DNA of 64,000 nucleotides from Gymnothorax reevesii (Eukaryota; Chordata; Actinopteri; Anguilliformes; Muraenidae). Below are positions 13,678-25,394 of the stretch, one piece after another (the first letter of the stretch is position 1; every line of letters starts with the position of its first letter). The position numbers and the translations under genes were made by a program. The stretch spans positions 46,281,120-46,345,119 of the forward strand of contig CM056583.1 of the NCBI GenBank assembly GCA_029721435.1, written 5' to 3'. The notes beneath the pieces are model-generated. The model was not told the DNA's origin, ran no database searches, and worked only from the letters and a program-made list of their open reading frames with translations.

Positions 13678-13864
13678 CACTCTTAGAATGAATGTGTTGA
13701 AAAATAACACAAAAGAATGCGTTATCACATGATTTCAACGCAAAATAAGTAAAAAAGTAAAAAAAAAAAAAAAAAATCAACACTGATTGTGTTGGAAACA
13801 ACACAATATGTGTTGTCCTTAACTAGACATGGTTGTGTTATTTTCAACACATCTCTTGAGAGTG
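13678..13864 (+). mobile_element. MITE, copy 1
   Basis: About 187 bp with ends 'cactcttagaatgaatgtgt' and 'aacacatctcttgagagtg' that pair as inverted repeats (shared core TGTTGAAAATAACAC). The centre is also palindromic around 'acaacacatattgtgttgt'-like sequence. It has no coding capacity. Confidence 0.8.
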
Positions 13865-14928
13865 CAGGGAAAGATTGAGCGTGACCCCTGAGGGTAGTGG
13901 GGCATTCATTTAACTACTGGGGGCAAGGATTGAGGAGGATGTTAGTACAGGAAGTACACAGTCTGACAATACTAATGACTAGTCAACCAAAATCATTTCT
14001 CCAAACTTTTTAAAACCACATTTACGCATTTCGATATTGATTGCAATCTGTCCGTTGTAAACATTCACGTTCATCCTACGCTAATTCTATGGCAGATACA
14101 CTACCCTTCACAATTATTTCCACCAGATGGCAGTATACAGAACATCAAGAATATAAAATTCTTGGTTCGTGAGTGTTCCAACGCTCTGCCAAAGTAAAGA
14201 CGAACAGAATAAAGTACGAGCATCAGCATTCAATTTCTTTGTACTTCTAGTCTGCATATTACAGGAAGTGCATACATCATGAAGACCTTTTGTAAATTTG
14301 ATGGCTCAATAATTTACAACTAATTATTTAAGTTTAGACTGGCCTCGGTGCAATGTGTAATGCAACGTTTCATTTAATGACACAGTGGAATGAATGACCG
14401 GGGAAATTAACTAATTTAGCCTTGAAGCCTTGAGAAAATAGCTCTGAAATGCCTTATTCAGAGGAGTATATTGTCATTTATGTGAGCCACGGAAATTACA
14501 TGAAACTAAAAACAAATTTATGAAATGTATTCTTTTAGTAAAAGCCACTGCAGCCCATTACATTACAGCAATTATGCTGCTGGAGTAGGTGGTTTGTCTG
14601 GTTAATTCACTCCCCTCGATTGAAAGTACATTCTGACCATGATGTGCAATGTTTTGCGAAATGCTTACTGGAATGCCTTATGGAGATTTCACATGCTTAA
14701 CGTTAGTGTACAGCGATGTCACACCTGTTGGTGATTTAAATTTTTTGTATAATTAATTAGTGAATTTTTGAATGTGCTCAGTCCTTTGAACTAACCAAAA
14801 GTATTGTTGGCCTAATCCCCAGCAATCTAGCGAAGGCAATGATTTGATTAGGAGCAAGTGGTAAACATATAGACCCATTTACTGTTTGCAAACAAGACAG
14901 GTAGCACACGAAGCTTGGCAACGGAAGT

Positions 14929-15310
14929 ATGGCGGACGATTACAGCTTGCCAAGCTATGCGAGGGCATTAGCTATCAAAGATCGCGAATTCTACCAAAAC
15001 AAATTTACTTAGACAAATGGCATCCAATTTCCAGATCCGTATGGTATCAGTGAGTTGGTAGTTGACGTTAGTCAGTGGCCCAGTAGCCTACTCCGTGGCC
15101 TGATATATATACCCATTTGATCGAGAAACCTACCGTGTACACTAGGGAAGAACTACGAGCACACAAATCCCTGGATGGTTATGACTACGTTATTTGCGGA
15201 CATAAGCATAATACCACGACAGACTTGGAGTTTTGTGTCTCGAAATCAGAAGTTCCTCCTAGTCACAAGGGCATAAAACCGCCGTGAATGACGCGTGGGT
15301 TATAATAATG
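14929..15310 (+). pseudogene. Decayed transposon-associated ORF (ISL2EU-like protein family)
   Basis: From ATG 14929 the frame reads MADDYSLPSYARALAIKD then REFYQNKF, a stop, then NGIQFPDPYGISELV and SQWPSSLLRGLIY. A shift follows, then THLIEKPTVYTREELRAHKS, LDGYDYVICGHKHN and SKSEVPPSHKGIKPP, with VNDAWV in yet another frame. The spacing 'PDPYG..WP..IY..LIE.P.VYT.EEL.A.KSLD.Y....GH....AWV' resembles the second protein of fish ISL2EU elements, which also carries SWIM and YqaJ-type nuclease domains further on. Those domains are not seen here. Assignment is from memory of the motif pattern. Confidence 0.5.
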
Positions 15311-16292
15311 ATTAAAATAATAATAAACCCCCCAGAAAACTAGCCAACGTCCTGACAGCTAATTGTACCTGCATGGCAGGCTAAGTATTATTTTGTATTG
15401 TTGGCTCGCTTGCTAGCGAGACTGCGTTGTTGTCATGCAAACATGAAATCTGCTTCGGTTTACTGTACTGATTTAGCAGACTTGATTCACTGATTTCCCT
15501 TCACTGCCTCCTCATTGTGAAATAGGTTAGAGGTGAACTGCTCCATTTTGGGTGAGCATGAAGGACACCATTTCTTAAGGAAGAAGATGAAGAGATTAAA
15601 GACAATATAATGCACACTCAGACTAGAATAGTCAAAAGGATTTGCCATGGCAATATTTACCAACTGTAGTGGTAGATTTAGGTAAATAATGAGCATTGGT
15701 CAATATTACAGAATAAAAATTAAATGACCACGACACCCTTGAATCTCAACTTAACTTGATCTGGTTGAGAGGCAATAAGCTATTTTCAGCCAGTATGAGC
15801 AAACGGGTGCAAAAATAATTGCTGCAATGCAGAATTCTTGCTTTCAAAATATAGGATTATTCAGCGCTTTCTGTTATTCCTCAAATAAGATATCTAAAAT
15901 GTATGTATCGTTTTTAAATACAAAGCCACATATTGGCCAGTTCAGTCTCCTCAATTAATAAATTTATATGATGAGGAAAGCCATTCCAGACATGACACAG
16001 CTTCGTCAATCGCCAGTCCAGAGCTGATGATAGCACCTATGGCACAACAGAACAAAGCATTGTGGAAGAAATTGTTGCTATTTGCTATCCAGACTCAGCC
16101 CTGGATGGAAATGTCATGTCATGTGGTCTTTTGATTAAACAAAAAAGAAATAAAATGTTAAAGTTGAGTTCAAATTTGAATGATCACCTCTCTGATGTAC
16201 TCACACTGATACCCTCTATAAACTCAATAATAACAAGGCAATCAGAGATAGCAGACCTGGCCCCAGCCACGGGCTGACAGACAGACTGACAG

Positions 16293-16335
<43 letters not shown>

Positions 16336-17076
16336 TGATCATTGCTTAACCTGGCCCCCTAGGGGAGGGGCCAGGTAATAATGATAATAGATGTAATAAA
16401 ATACGCAATAAGGATCAAAAGAACGAAGAATTTCATGGTGTATTTAATGGTCATCGGGTTATGTACACCAACAAAAAATAGTACTTAACAGGAAAAAATG
16501 CAAATGTGTTAGTTATGAATATAAATTTCTTTGACCTCTGTGTTTTCAATAAATGCTCCCATGTGCATGTTTTTGGAAGTGTGGGTAAAAATGGAAAAAT
16601 ATGTGTAAACTTTCGTCTTGCAAACAGCTCACATGAATGTAATACATGTTATGTAAGATCCATAAATTAAAAAAAAAAACATGGCAGGAAAAGAGCAATT
16701 GAGTTGGTGACACACAGTTGGAATTTTGCACGATAATTTACTTCTTATTCACATCCTCACTCAATACAGGAATGTCTGCACTTAAAACCGCCCGCAATGA
16801 CAGTTCAGAGTCCACAGGCAAACCAGAGACTGGAGAGGAAGTTCTTCATCACTAAAGTTTGTGATAATCCTTTCATTTTCTGAGGAAAATCAACTTTGGT
16901 CCAAAGCAAACATTTTGGGTGAACACAGCAGATAAAAGCTTGACAAAAAAAAAAAATCCCGTATTGATGAAAGAGGGAAATGTGAACAATGTCGTAGATG
17001 GAGGATTCAATGAAAATGCCACAGGACCACGTGTTGATTCATTTAGGGATAATGTAATGTCTGTCATCCTTATTCG
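15311..17076. other. Downstream of rx3, no gene seen
   Basis: Includes (AC)n at 16295-16330, a GC-rich palindrome at 16349-16376 and presumably the rx3 3' UTR at its right end. Confidence 0.5.
16295..16330. repeat. (AC)n microsatellite
   Basis: Eighteen AC units. Confidence 0.95.
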
Positions 17077-17508
17077 CTACCATATCTTCCCAATAGACTG
17101 GATGTGCTCTTTGGCTTTCATCCTCAGTGAAGCGATGCTGGAGTTCCGGGGGTCTGACTCCTCCAGGGGAGACTTCTCCATGAATCCTGCACATTGGTAG
17201 GGCGGTGGAGGGCACATGGTGCCTGCGTGTGGTTGGCTGTATCCAAGAGAGGAGGAATTTAAGTAGGGCGGTGGGGTATAGCTGCTGGAAAGGCCTTGAC
17301 TGGGGCTGATGAAGCCGGGAAGGGACTGCATGGTGGTGGTAGTCGAAATGGGAGTGCTGAGCCAAGGCTCCAGCTGTAGGTTGGGGGCATTGAAGTTCTG
17401 TTGAGGGGAGCGACTGAAAGTAACCGTGGGCGAGTCCTGCAACTTCATGGAATTCACCTCCAGCTTCTCCTGTCTCCTCCATTTTGCTCTTCGGTTCTGG
17501 AACCACAC
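17077..17508 (-). CDS. rx3: rx3 exon 3 (recognition helix, OAR tail, stop)
   Basis: The acceptor is ttgttacag before GTG TGG. The exon encodes the recognition helix [15 protein letters not shown], a Ser/Pro/Thr-rich activation region, the OAR motif and SIGKIW, then TAG at 17077-17079. I found no convincing AATAAA just downstream. Confidence 0.95.
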   Translation of the reverse strand: MWFQNRRAKWRRQEKLEVNSMKLQDSPTVTFSRSPQQNFNAPNLQLEPWLSTPISTTTTMQSLPGFISPSQGLSSSYTPPPYLNSSSLGYSQPHAGTMCPPPPYQCAGFMEKSPLEESDPRNSSIASLRMKAKEHIQSIGKIW

Positions 17509-20500
17509 CTGTAACAATCAGGTCCCATTGGTTATCCTTAACTTAGTGCTGAAACAAGTTCAACTAAGCCACATTTACAATAAATCGATTAACGATGTAA
17601 TCAATAATTTCCTACTAGGCTATCAAACACGCTGAACATGATACCAAATAGAACCAAGAAAACGAGACAAAAAGCATAGTTTTCAACATTTTTATTATGC
17701 TAATATTTTAATCAATTGCATGCATACTGTGCAATATAATTTACATAGCCATCGGTACTGTCTCAGACAGGTTTTCACCTGTTCTGGCTTATATTTGGCA
17801 TTAGTTTCCAGCAAAAATTTGTCTGGGATCTGTTTTCTACCGGAAAAAGTAGACAATAAATACAATCAATTTCAAATGACAAGTATGTCCCAGCCAGCGC
17901 ATGATCCATCATCAAAAAAGTGATTGGTGGAGAGAATTAGTTCTCAGTCCATTGTAACTTTTGTTTTATGCCTGTATCTTTAGCCAGAATGTGCCCCAAG
18001 AAAAGATGTATCTACAGTACATATAATACACACCTTGATTTCCGATACTTTTGTGCTAATTTCACCAGTTTTGGAGAAAAAAAATGAGTGTCAATAAGAG
18101 AGAATTTATCACAGACTGCAATAAAGGTAACACAAAATGTACTGTCCTAAGCATTTAGATATATTACAGAGGACATTCAATGAGCCATCATTAATGAATC
18201 CATTAAATGTATTAATGGACGTGAGCTGGTGTAGGAAAATAATTCCATTCACAATTTTGCTTGTTTCTGGTGGATGGGATGGGATAAAGGTTTATCTCTG
18301 TAATATTATTTAAATACTCAATTATTCTATTTGTTGAAAATAATTAATTTATTAAATAATTAATTTATTCAACTTAGGCCTAAAAACGGCTAGCTGTTTG
18401 AACCAGCTTTGCACTCCATTTTTGGGGTCCCAAAGGCCCCACAAGTATGTGTGGTAATAATCATACTGGTTTTCAATTTTCACAAAAACAGTTTTCCCCA
18501 TTCTTGTGATCATATTATAACCAAGTGTACAGAAAATTGCTGAATTTTAAATATAGTTACAGACTGGGCCTGTGCATTTCAAAAAAGCGTAGAAATAAGT
18601 AAATGGCCATATGTTTCAATTATTAAAAGAAACTTAGAATTTGTTTCATATCTTAAATGAGTTGCACTTGATGAACCATTTATTTGTTTGACAAACTTGA
18701 CATGAGCAGAGAAATCTGTACCATAGTCCAGCAGTGTATTTCACAAAAGCATAGTTGCTCTGTTGCTAACAACTGTTTTCACTTCGCATAGGTCATACTA
18801 TGTAAGTTGCCGACATAGTTAACAACTATGCTTTTGGAAAGCATACCGCAGAATAGTAGTACAGATTACGTTAGGGATCAAGTAACAAAAGTTTTTATGC
18901 TGCACGTCTGAAACACGTCACCATGCGATGTTTATTCCGTTGTTAAAGAGGCTTTGGTCTGTGGGACCCCAAACAGAATTGGACTTATGGGGGAATGCAT
19001 TAATCTGAAGTACAGCAATTTTGCACATAACGAATTTTTCACTCATTCATTACTAAAGCCATTTTTATTTTGTACCATTATCCATTAATACTACTGCACT
19101 CTCAAAAGAGATGTGTTGAAAATAACACGTGTTAATTTTTAACACACCTGTGTGTCTAGTTAAGGACAACACATTCTGTGTTGTTTTCAACACAATCAGT
19201 GTTGATTTTTCTTTTTACTTTTTTACTTATTTTGTGTTGAAACCAATAAATCAATGTGATCACACATTTTTGGGTTATTTTTCAACAAATTCATTCTAAG
19301 AGTGTGCTAAAATTACTACAACAACCTCTGGTGACAACAACCACAAAAATACTATTAATTATAATATATACTCACATCTTTGAACTATTAGTTATACTTC
19401 AGAAATATGAATGTTGTTGAATCTGCCATGACGAATTGGCCTGAACTCGGAGCGCTTTATAATTAAGACAACACAAGCTATTCTTACCGAAAAGCTGCTT
19501 AATAGGCACGCTGTAGAATTGCTCTAAAGCACAGCTCAGGCATTCAACGGCTTGCGATATTTAACTTGAAACGACAATGAGTCAGATCATTTAAATATAT
19601 CAATGCACACAAAATCTGGAAAAAAAGGACCTCCAAAGCATTTGGCTGTATTACACTCATAATTAATTGCAATTAGCCACCATTAGCCTAAATGTTTCGA
19701 CAGCAAACGCAGTATCATATTATTAGCAATACCAAGTTATTACAAGAAATATTTATAATGCTAATGTTCTAAATCAAACAAAATATAGGCTTCAACATCT
19801 CCCTATAGCATGATTGCAAATATTTGGTCACTTGGAACGTTATTGATCAATCAAAGATGGTCACAGTTTACCATTACATTAAGAAAAACATGAAACAATC
19901 CGGTTTTTCGCGTGAAATCAATCCCCAACATTTTTTGGGTGACTTGGGAGACTTTTTGGCAACGTATTTTGTTCCAACGCAATATGGGCACGTAACTTTT
20001 TTTTATGATCCATATGACTTGAAAGTATGCCATCAGTAAAACAGTGATTCCACGCGCCGAAATTCAGACATCCTAGTCAGGTAAATTAATCACAAAAATA
20101 TGGGAATAGGCTACCTGAACTCGGACTTCTGGGAGATTAACCTTGAGCGCCAGCTCCTCTCTGCTGTACACATCAGGATAGTGCGACTTCTCGAAAGCCC
20201 TCTCCAGCTCGTGCAGCTGAAAGGTGGTAAATGTTGTTCTGTTTCGCCTGTGCTTTTTCTTTGGATTCTCCTCGTCGGAGACACGGCCTTCACCCTCAGG
20301 TATGGCAGGACTGATGATCACCCCTGCACTGCTAGCACAACAGATGCTTTCTAGAAACAAAAACACAAATATTACAAATTAACAAAAAAATCTAATCACC
20401 AATACAAACAAGTTGCCGGCACGTTACAGTGCACGTGAAATTTATGAGCAAAACAATAGAAGATGTTAAATTGCCTGAAGTATGGGCTGTTTTCATTTCA

Positions 20501-20953
20501 ACATCTTGATTGGTTTAAAATTCAACTATGGTCGATGACGTGTGAAGTTGTGTGTGTGTTTTTTTTTTTTAATCAAACTATACCGTTATATTTATCGTTA
20601 AAAGCAATAGCGTGACTTACAACGTGAGTCTAAATCAAATGTTTTAAAATTATTTCCCTATCCCAGCAACTGTCGGTACAGAATACGAAGATTATATACC
20701 ACTCACTTTCAAAACTCGCAGTCTCATGCTCCCTTAGAGCGGAAATTTTGTCGCAGTTTCTCCTTTTCTCGCTGTCTTTGGCGGATCTGGCGGTCCCATT
20801 GGCGGGAAATGACTGATGTAAGACGTTCTCATCCTTAAATCCCAAAATTGCTTCAATGCTGTGAATCCGGGATGGATTTCCTTGGTTTGGAAATAAGCGC
20901 CCTGAAGGCGAAAGGTGTTCTCCCATCTCTTCGGATGATCTTAGAAGCCGCAT
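17077..20953 (-). CDS. rx3: Retinal homeobox transcription factor (rx3/rax type), 3 exons, 304 aa
   Basis: A nuclear paired-type homeodomain protein that specifies the eye field and retinal progenitors. Coding exons are 20707-20953, 20115-20350 and 17077-17508, total 915 nt. The protein has an octapeptide (HSIEAILGF, residues 31-39), a basic linker, a homeodomain at about 116-175 with Gln at homeodomain position 50 (VWFQNRR), and a C-terminal OAR motif ([15 protein letters not shown], about 284-298) ending SIGKIW. The second intron splits the homeodomain between Gln46 and Val47, a usual place in this class. Donors and acceptors are canonical and phases close (1, then 0). The start is the first ATG before the octapeptide. 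Rax-family identity is secure. The symbol rx3 rather than rx1/rx2 rests on the cplx4-lman1 neighbourhood, which is that of human RAX. Confidence 0.93.
18733..18847. repeat. Fold-back repeat in rx3 intron 2
   Basis: 'tttcacaaaagcatagttg' is mirrored by 'caactatgcttttggaaag' about 70 bp away. A small MITE-like hairpin with no ORF. Confidence 0.7.
19097..19304 (-). mobile_element. MITE, copy 2 (opposite orientation), in rx3 intron 2
   Basis: Reads 'cactctcaaaagagatgtgt' at left and 'caacaaattcattctaagag' at right. Read backwards it aligns with the 13678 copy over its whole length ('gtctagttaaggacaacaca'). Confidence 0.8.
19659..19678. promoter_or_regulatory. Homeodomain dimer site in rx3 intron 2
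   Basis: TAATTGCAATTA with an overlapping upstream TAATTAAT forms a palindromic TAAT-N4-ATTA pair, and the run continues into CAATTAGC, like the PCE-1 sequence that Rx proteins bind. It could be autoregulatory. Confidence 0.35.
20115..20350 (-). CDS. rx3: rx3 exon 2 (first three quarters of the homeodomain)
   Basis: The acceptor is tttctag at 20351-20357 and the donor is GTAGCC just below 20115. The exon gives the acidic stretch [12 protein letters not shown], the basic KKKHRRNR and homeodomain helices 1 and 2, ending NLPEVRVQ. Its phase fits exons 1 and 3. Confidence 0.95.
20707..20953 (-). CDS. rx3: rx3 exon 1 (start, octapeptide)
   Basis: Encodes [10 protein letters not shown] through SFE plus one base of a split Lys codon. 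It carries the repressor-type octapeptide HSIEAILGF. The donor GTGAGT reads on the minus strand at 20701-20706. The following intron is only 356 bp. Confidence 0.92.
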
Positions 20954-21325
20954 TGATGTTGATTTTTTTGGAGGGCAAAATCTTGAATTCAGAAGTTAAA
21001 AGTGGCCTACAAACACATTTAAAAACTTTCAAAAGTTTGTAATTGTGTGCCAACAAAGGAGCATGCGACTTTCGACCTTTTTGGCACAAATTCTCCCACA
21101 AGTTAACATACGATGAAATTGAAATACATAATCCTACAGTATCTTTCAGATCACGAATTGCTGGCATTAATATGTGTCATTGGCAATACCGTTTCGATTC
21201 GGTCATGGTCCTGAGCCGCAATGTAGATGTCATGTCTCTTTGGCTTTTTAAAGGAATCCTTCCTTTGTCCAAATGACAGCCCCAGTCGACGCGTCAAACA
21301 GGGACGTCGAATTTCCTTAGCCCTT

Positions 21326-21346
21326 GGATTAAAAGGTGAGCATTGT
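21326..21346 (-). promoter_or_regulatory. Candidate OTX + SOX composite site upstream of rx3
   Basis: On the minus strand TTAATCC (21326-21332) lies 8 bp from ACAATG (21341-21346), about 380 bp upstream of the rx3 ATG. Otx2 and Sox2 jointly activate vertebrate Rax through such paired sites in a conserved upstream element. Equivalence to that element is inference. Confidence 0.4.
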
Positions 21347-21994
21347 CCCAATGAGCTCATGCTAACTCCTCCCAATGTCTTATTGCGAGAGCAGTAGCCC
21401 ATGCAGAGTTTTACAACCCTCCCTGTATTAATCTGCAGACAATCTTTTATTATATGCCATCCTCATCATGGTCTGTTGAGGGGCAGCTGCAGATTAAAGC
21501 TGGCCAGTGAGGTATATCAAAATTATATTTACAGCATTACTATCTGGTTGATGATTACAAGATGTCATACCGGAGTTACATTTGGCGTTTTAATCAAAAC
21601 GCACTCAACATCAATGAGTCGCAATGCAACCCTTCTCCAACGACGAAACCGACTGGAAGATGTATGAATAACAAGATGTATCGTGTGTTTATAGGTGCTT
21701 AAGTTCAAACTTAATATAGATTTTTTTTTTATTCAATAATCTTAATAGTGCAATCTGAAGTACTGATAACTTTGACTTATTTTGCTCTTAAATTTGCCGG
21801 CAGCACTGACGAAGCCACGCGGTCAAATCTAATTTCTGGCCATGGCTTTATTGACCATTGATGAGCTGGCCTAGTGTAGTTTAACTTATCTGACCTGGGA
21901 TGTGTTTCTCCACTAACCGTAATGTAGGACTGATGTACGCTTTTTTGCTTATATTTCTCACAACGCAGGCTGCTGCATTCGGAGACTGCACGTG

Positions 21995-22032
<38 letters not shown>
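21995..22032. repeat. (AAT)n microsatellite
   Basis: About 12 AAT units. Confidence 0.95.
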
Positions 22033-22033
<1 letters not shown>

Positions 22034-25000
22034 GCCTCTTAAACACGGCAAATAATTGACCATCACAGTATCGTTTCCAGCGCGTATTTTTTATTTTTAA
22101 TGTAATTTTTCAATTCTGTCTCATCTTGTAGCGATTGAGGCAGAAAGAACGTGGTAAGTATCTACCTGCATAGATGCAGTTAATTGGAAGAATTTGCTTA
22201 CTTCCTCAATATTGAAGGGATATGTGTAATTAGCACTAAACACCGATTGGCAGCAGTTTGTTAATCCCTTGCCCACACGCTGCTTAAGGGGATTAGATTT
22301 TTCTTCTCAAAAGGTCAATGCCCTTTAAAACTATTTAACTTTTTCATTTCTCTATTATTCAAGGTGAAGTTATCCTCTGTTTTAATACTGACTGAATAGG
22401 TTTTCCGAACTTAATGAGAGCATTTTCCTAGTTTTTAAGGACAAGAACGCGCAGGGAGAAATTTACGAGGCTTTCTTTGTCTTTAAGTCAATCTACTCTA
22501 ACTGAGGGTCTTATTCAGTACTGTTGTTTTCAGTCCGCTTCTGCTATTGCGCTATACATGTGAGAATATAGAAATATAATTTAATTGTTGTGTTAATTGT
22601 CATTTAAATCCGCATAGACACTAATTCTAATTACTGTGGATTCCTCCATTGTGGCGTCCACACGGGGTTTATTATTGCCAACCAGTGCTGCAACATCGTA
22701 ATTAAATGCTCTGAATAGGGCTAAATGCATCTTTTCGGTAAACTGCGGCTACAAAGACTCGAGGCCAGCTGTGGCATATTGAAGCCAACCTATTGTTTAA
22801 ACATTTTATTTGTTGTGAAATATTTAATGCTTCCTGGGCACTTATGTATAGTCTTTATTAAATTAAAGGAAATTGCATAGATCTATTATCTTGAAAGCAA
22901 CAATTATAAATAATTAACTCCTTCAAAGCAATACAATTTGGGTCGAGAGTCTGAATATATTTACAGAAAAGGAGGATGAAGCTTGATGGATTGTTGACAA
23001 TTCATATTTGAGCCATTTAGGTTTCAGTTACAAATTTCCATTTCACCGAATAAAAATTTCACCGTTTGGTACGTTTTTCAGTGCAGATAGAGAGTTGATC
23101 ACTGGCACATGAAGTCTAGAAACTTCGACCAAATAGTGAAGTCGTCTGTCCTCACATGTTATTATACGTTCTGGCTGAGTTTATCTTTTAATGGCTTTCA
23201 TGATAAGTCATGGACTTAAATATTCCTAATATTTATGCAATGTAACATTTTGGCTTAATTTATTGATTTGCGCGTGGCCTTTGAAGACCACTTTTGTATC
23301 TGTAGTTGAAATGTATCATTGTGATACAAGTATTGGTGTTTTCTGGTTCGGCTGGAGTAATTGGTGGCAACAAAAACCTGCGAGCTCACGGCCCACCTCT
23401 GCTTTATACTTTCTTATGGGGTTTTTTGGAGTAGCCAAACTTATAAAAATATGATGGAGCTGCAAAATATGTTCAAATTGTGCATATTTTTTGAAATGCA
23501 ATTAAATTATGCTTTATGTGAAATGTGAGTACACATTAATTACACTTACTTTTGTTGCTCACTGAATTCTAAAGACCTTGATATTGTCTATCCTTGCATA
23601 TTACCCTTTAAAAATGAGCTCACTGACTGCATCTGATTTTAGACAATGTCTCTTGGCACTTGCTGGAGTTCATGAATTCATTAGTGTCATGCCACGCCCC
23701 TAACGCTCCGTATCAGATGAGTTCCGAGGAACCCGCCTGCTCTTCCATTCGTCACTCAACTACGTGCAGCTTTGTATTGTTACTCAATTATCCAATATAG
23801 TCTTTATAAACTTGAGCTTCACACCAATCGGATGCGAACTCTCGTAAAACTAACTGTGTAGCGTCTCACGTATAACTTTTTAAATCCTGATATTAAGCCA
23901 TCATCTTGTTAGTGTTGCTGTTTATTTGTACTTAATTTAGGGAATTTCTGTTTTCCCTTATTTTCCTGTGATTGTTTGCTATTGAAGCTTCGCATCTAAA
24001 GTAACAAAGAAAGATGTGGGAAAGATGCAATCATATAATGTAGCAATGGAGAGATCCTACTCCATTTATTTTTAAAATTATAGCTTCGATTTGGACTGTC
24101 TTTAGCATCATTACTGGTTACGGAACAAGGAATCCAAAACTAAACACTACTCATAGTCTCTGAATCTCACAATTTGAATATAGAAAAGACATATGGAGCT
24201 GGACTTCTCAAATGAATTTCTGTACATTTAATGGACTCTTTTCATTGAAAATTGTGATGGTTGTTTTTTTTTGTCGAGAGAATTAAATCTTAAAATGCAT
24301 CACATTTATGACCATTATCATCACAACAGCTGAATAGTCCACTATATGGACATCTAGTGGACAATGCAGGTGCTGCAATTATAACATTCATAATATTTTG
24401 TGATAAATCTGAAGAATTAATTCAGATAGAACAAAAAATCATCATGATTTTCAATGAAAACAATCTATCAAGTACACAGAAATTGATTTGAGAAGTTAAG
24501 TTCCATAAGTCTGGTGACTCTTGTCCCTTGTAGTCCCATTGCATTATATGCAATCCTGTAAATATTAAAATTGTGGGGTTCACAGGCTTAATGAGAGTAG
24601 TTTAATTGTTATTTTGATTCCTTGTTCCTTAATCAGTAACACTGCCAAAGCTGGTCCAAATAGGAGTCAAAATATGAAAGTTATTGAGAGTTTAAAAAAT
24701 GGCTGACTTGGCCCTGATAAATAATGTATGAAACTAACCGTTTTACTAAAAAAAAAAAAAAAAAAAGCTTTTCTTCGGTGTACACTACCTGATTGAGTTT
24801 CAGCAACATCTGAGATGATGGGTGTCAAAATCTTCTTCAAGTGACTTGACACAGAATATTCCAAAAACAATGATGCTGATGCAGACTGTCAGCTTTGATT
24901 CTGGCAGGACCACTTAGTTAAAAAAGGTTTACTGATAGGCATACAAGCATACATTGAGTTCAGTGACATTGTTCTGCTCTGGGAGAGAGCAGGGATCAGC

Positions 25001-25394
25001 AGCTAACCTCTGCATTAGATGGTGGGGCCCCCAGCATAGTGTTATACTAGACGGGTTGAGCTGTGGTCATGGAGGGTTTGTGGCGAGAAGGTGCTTTATC
25101 AGATGGTAATCGTAAATAAGACTGCAGATTGACAATCAAGCAATTGTCTGACTGGGTGAAGTCAGGAAGTCAGGTGACAGTCAGGCGAGTCTTTGGCAGG
25201 CTGAAACAGTTGATCTGCAGCTGATCAGATAGCTTGATGTCATGGCTTGTAAAAACCTGTATTAGAGAGTGTTTTCATACCTATTGCATTAACTGCCTAA
25301 AAATGAAAGCATCTTCTGTACACTCGGCATATGCAACCAGACAAAACAAATCCGCTGTATTCTTGAGCATGATGTGCAGTTGAATATACTTTAA

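Larger units (their letters stand above)
20954..25394. other. rx3 upstream region, no gene seen
   Basis: Contains the OTX/SOX-like pair, an inverted pair of TAATCCC sites at 22262-22295, (ATA)n at 21995-22032 and no coding exons. Regulatory function is likely but unproven. Confidence 0.5.

Noticed and set aside
17039..17506. 155-aa Pro/His-rich minus-strand frame
   Set aside because: Out-of-frame reading of rx3 exon 3.
21777..22066. Leu-run and Tyr-run frames
   Set aside because: Translations of the (AAT)n microsatellite.
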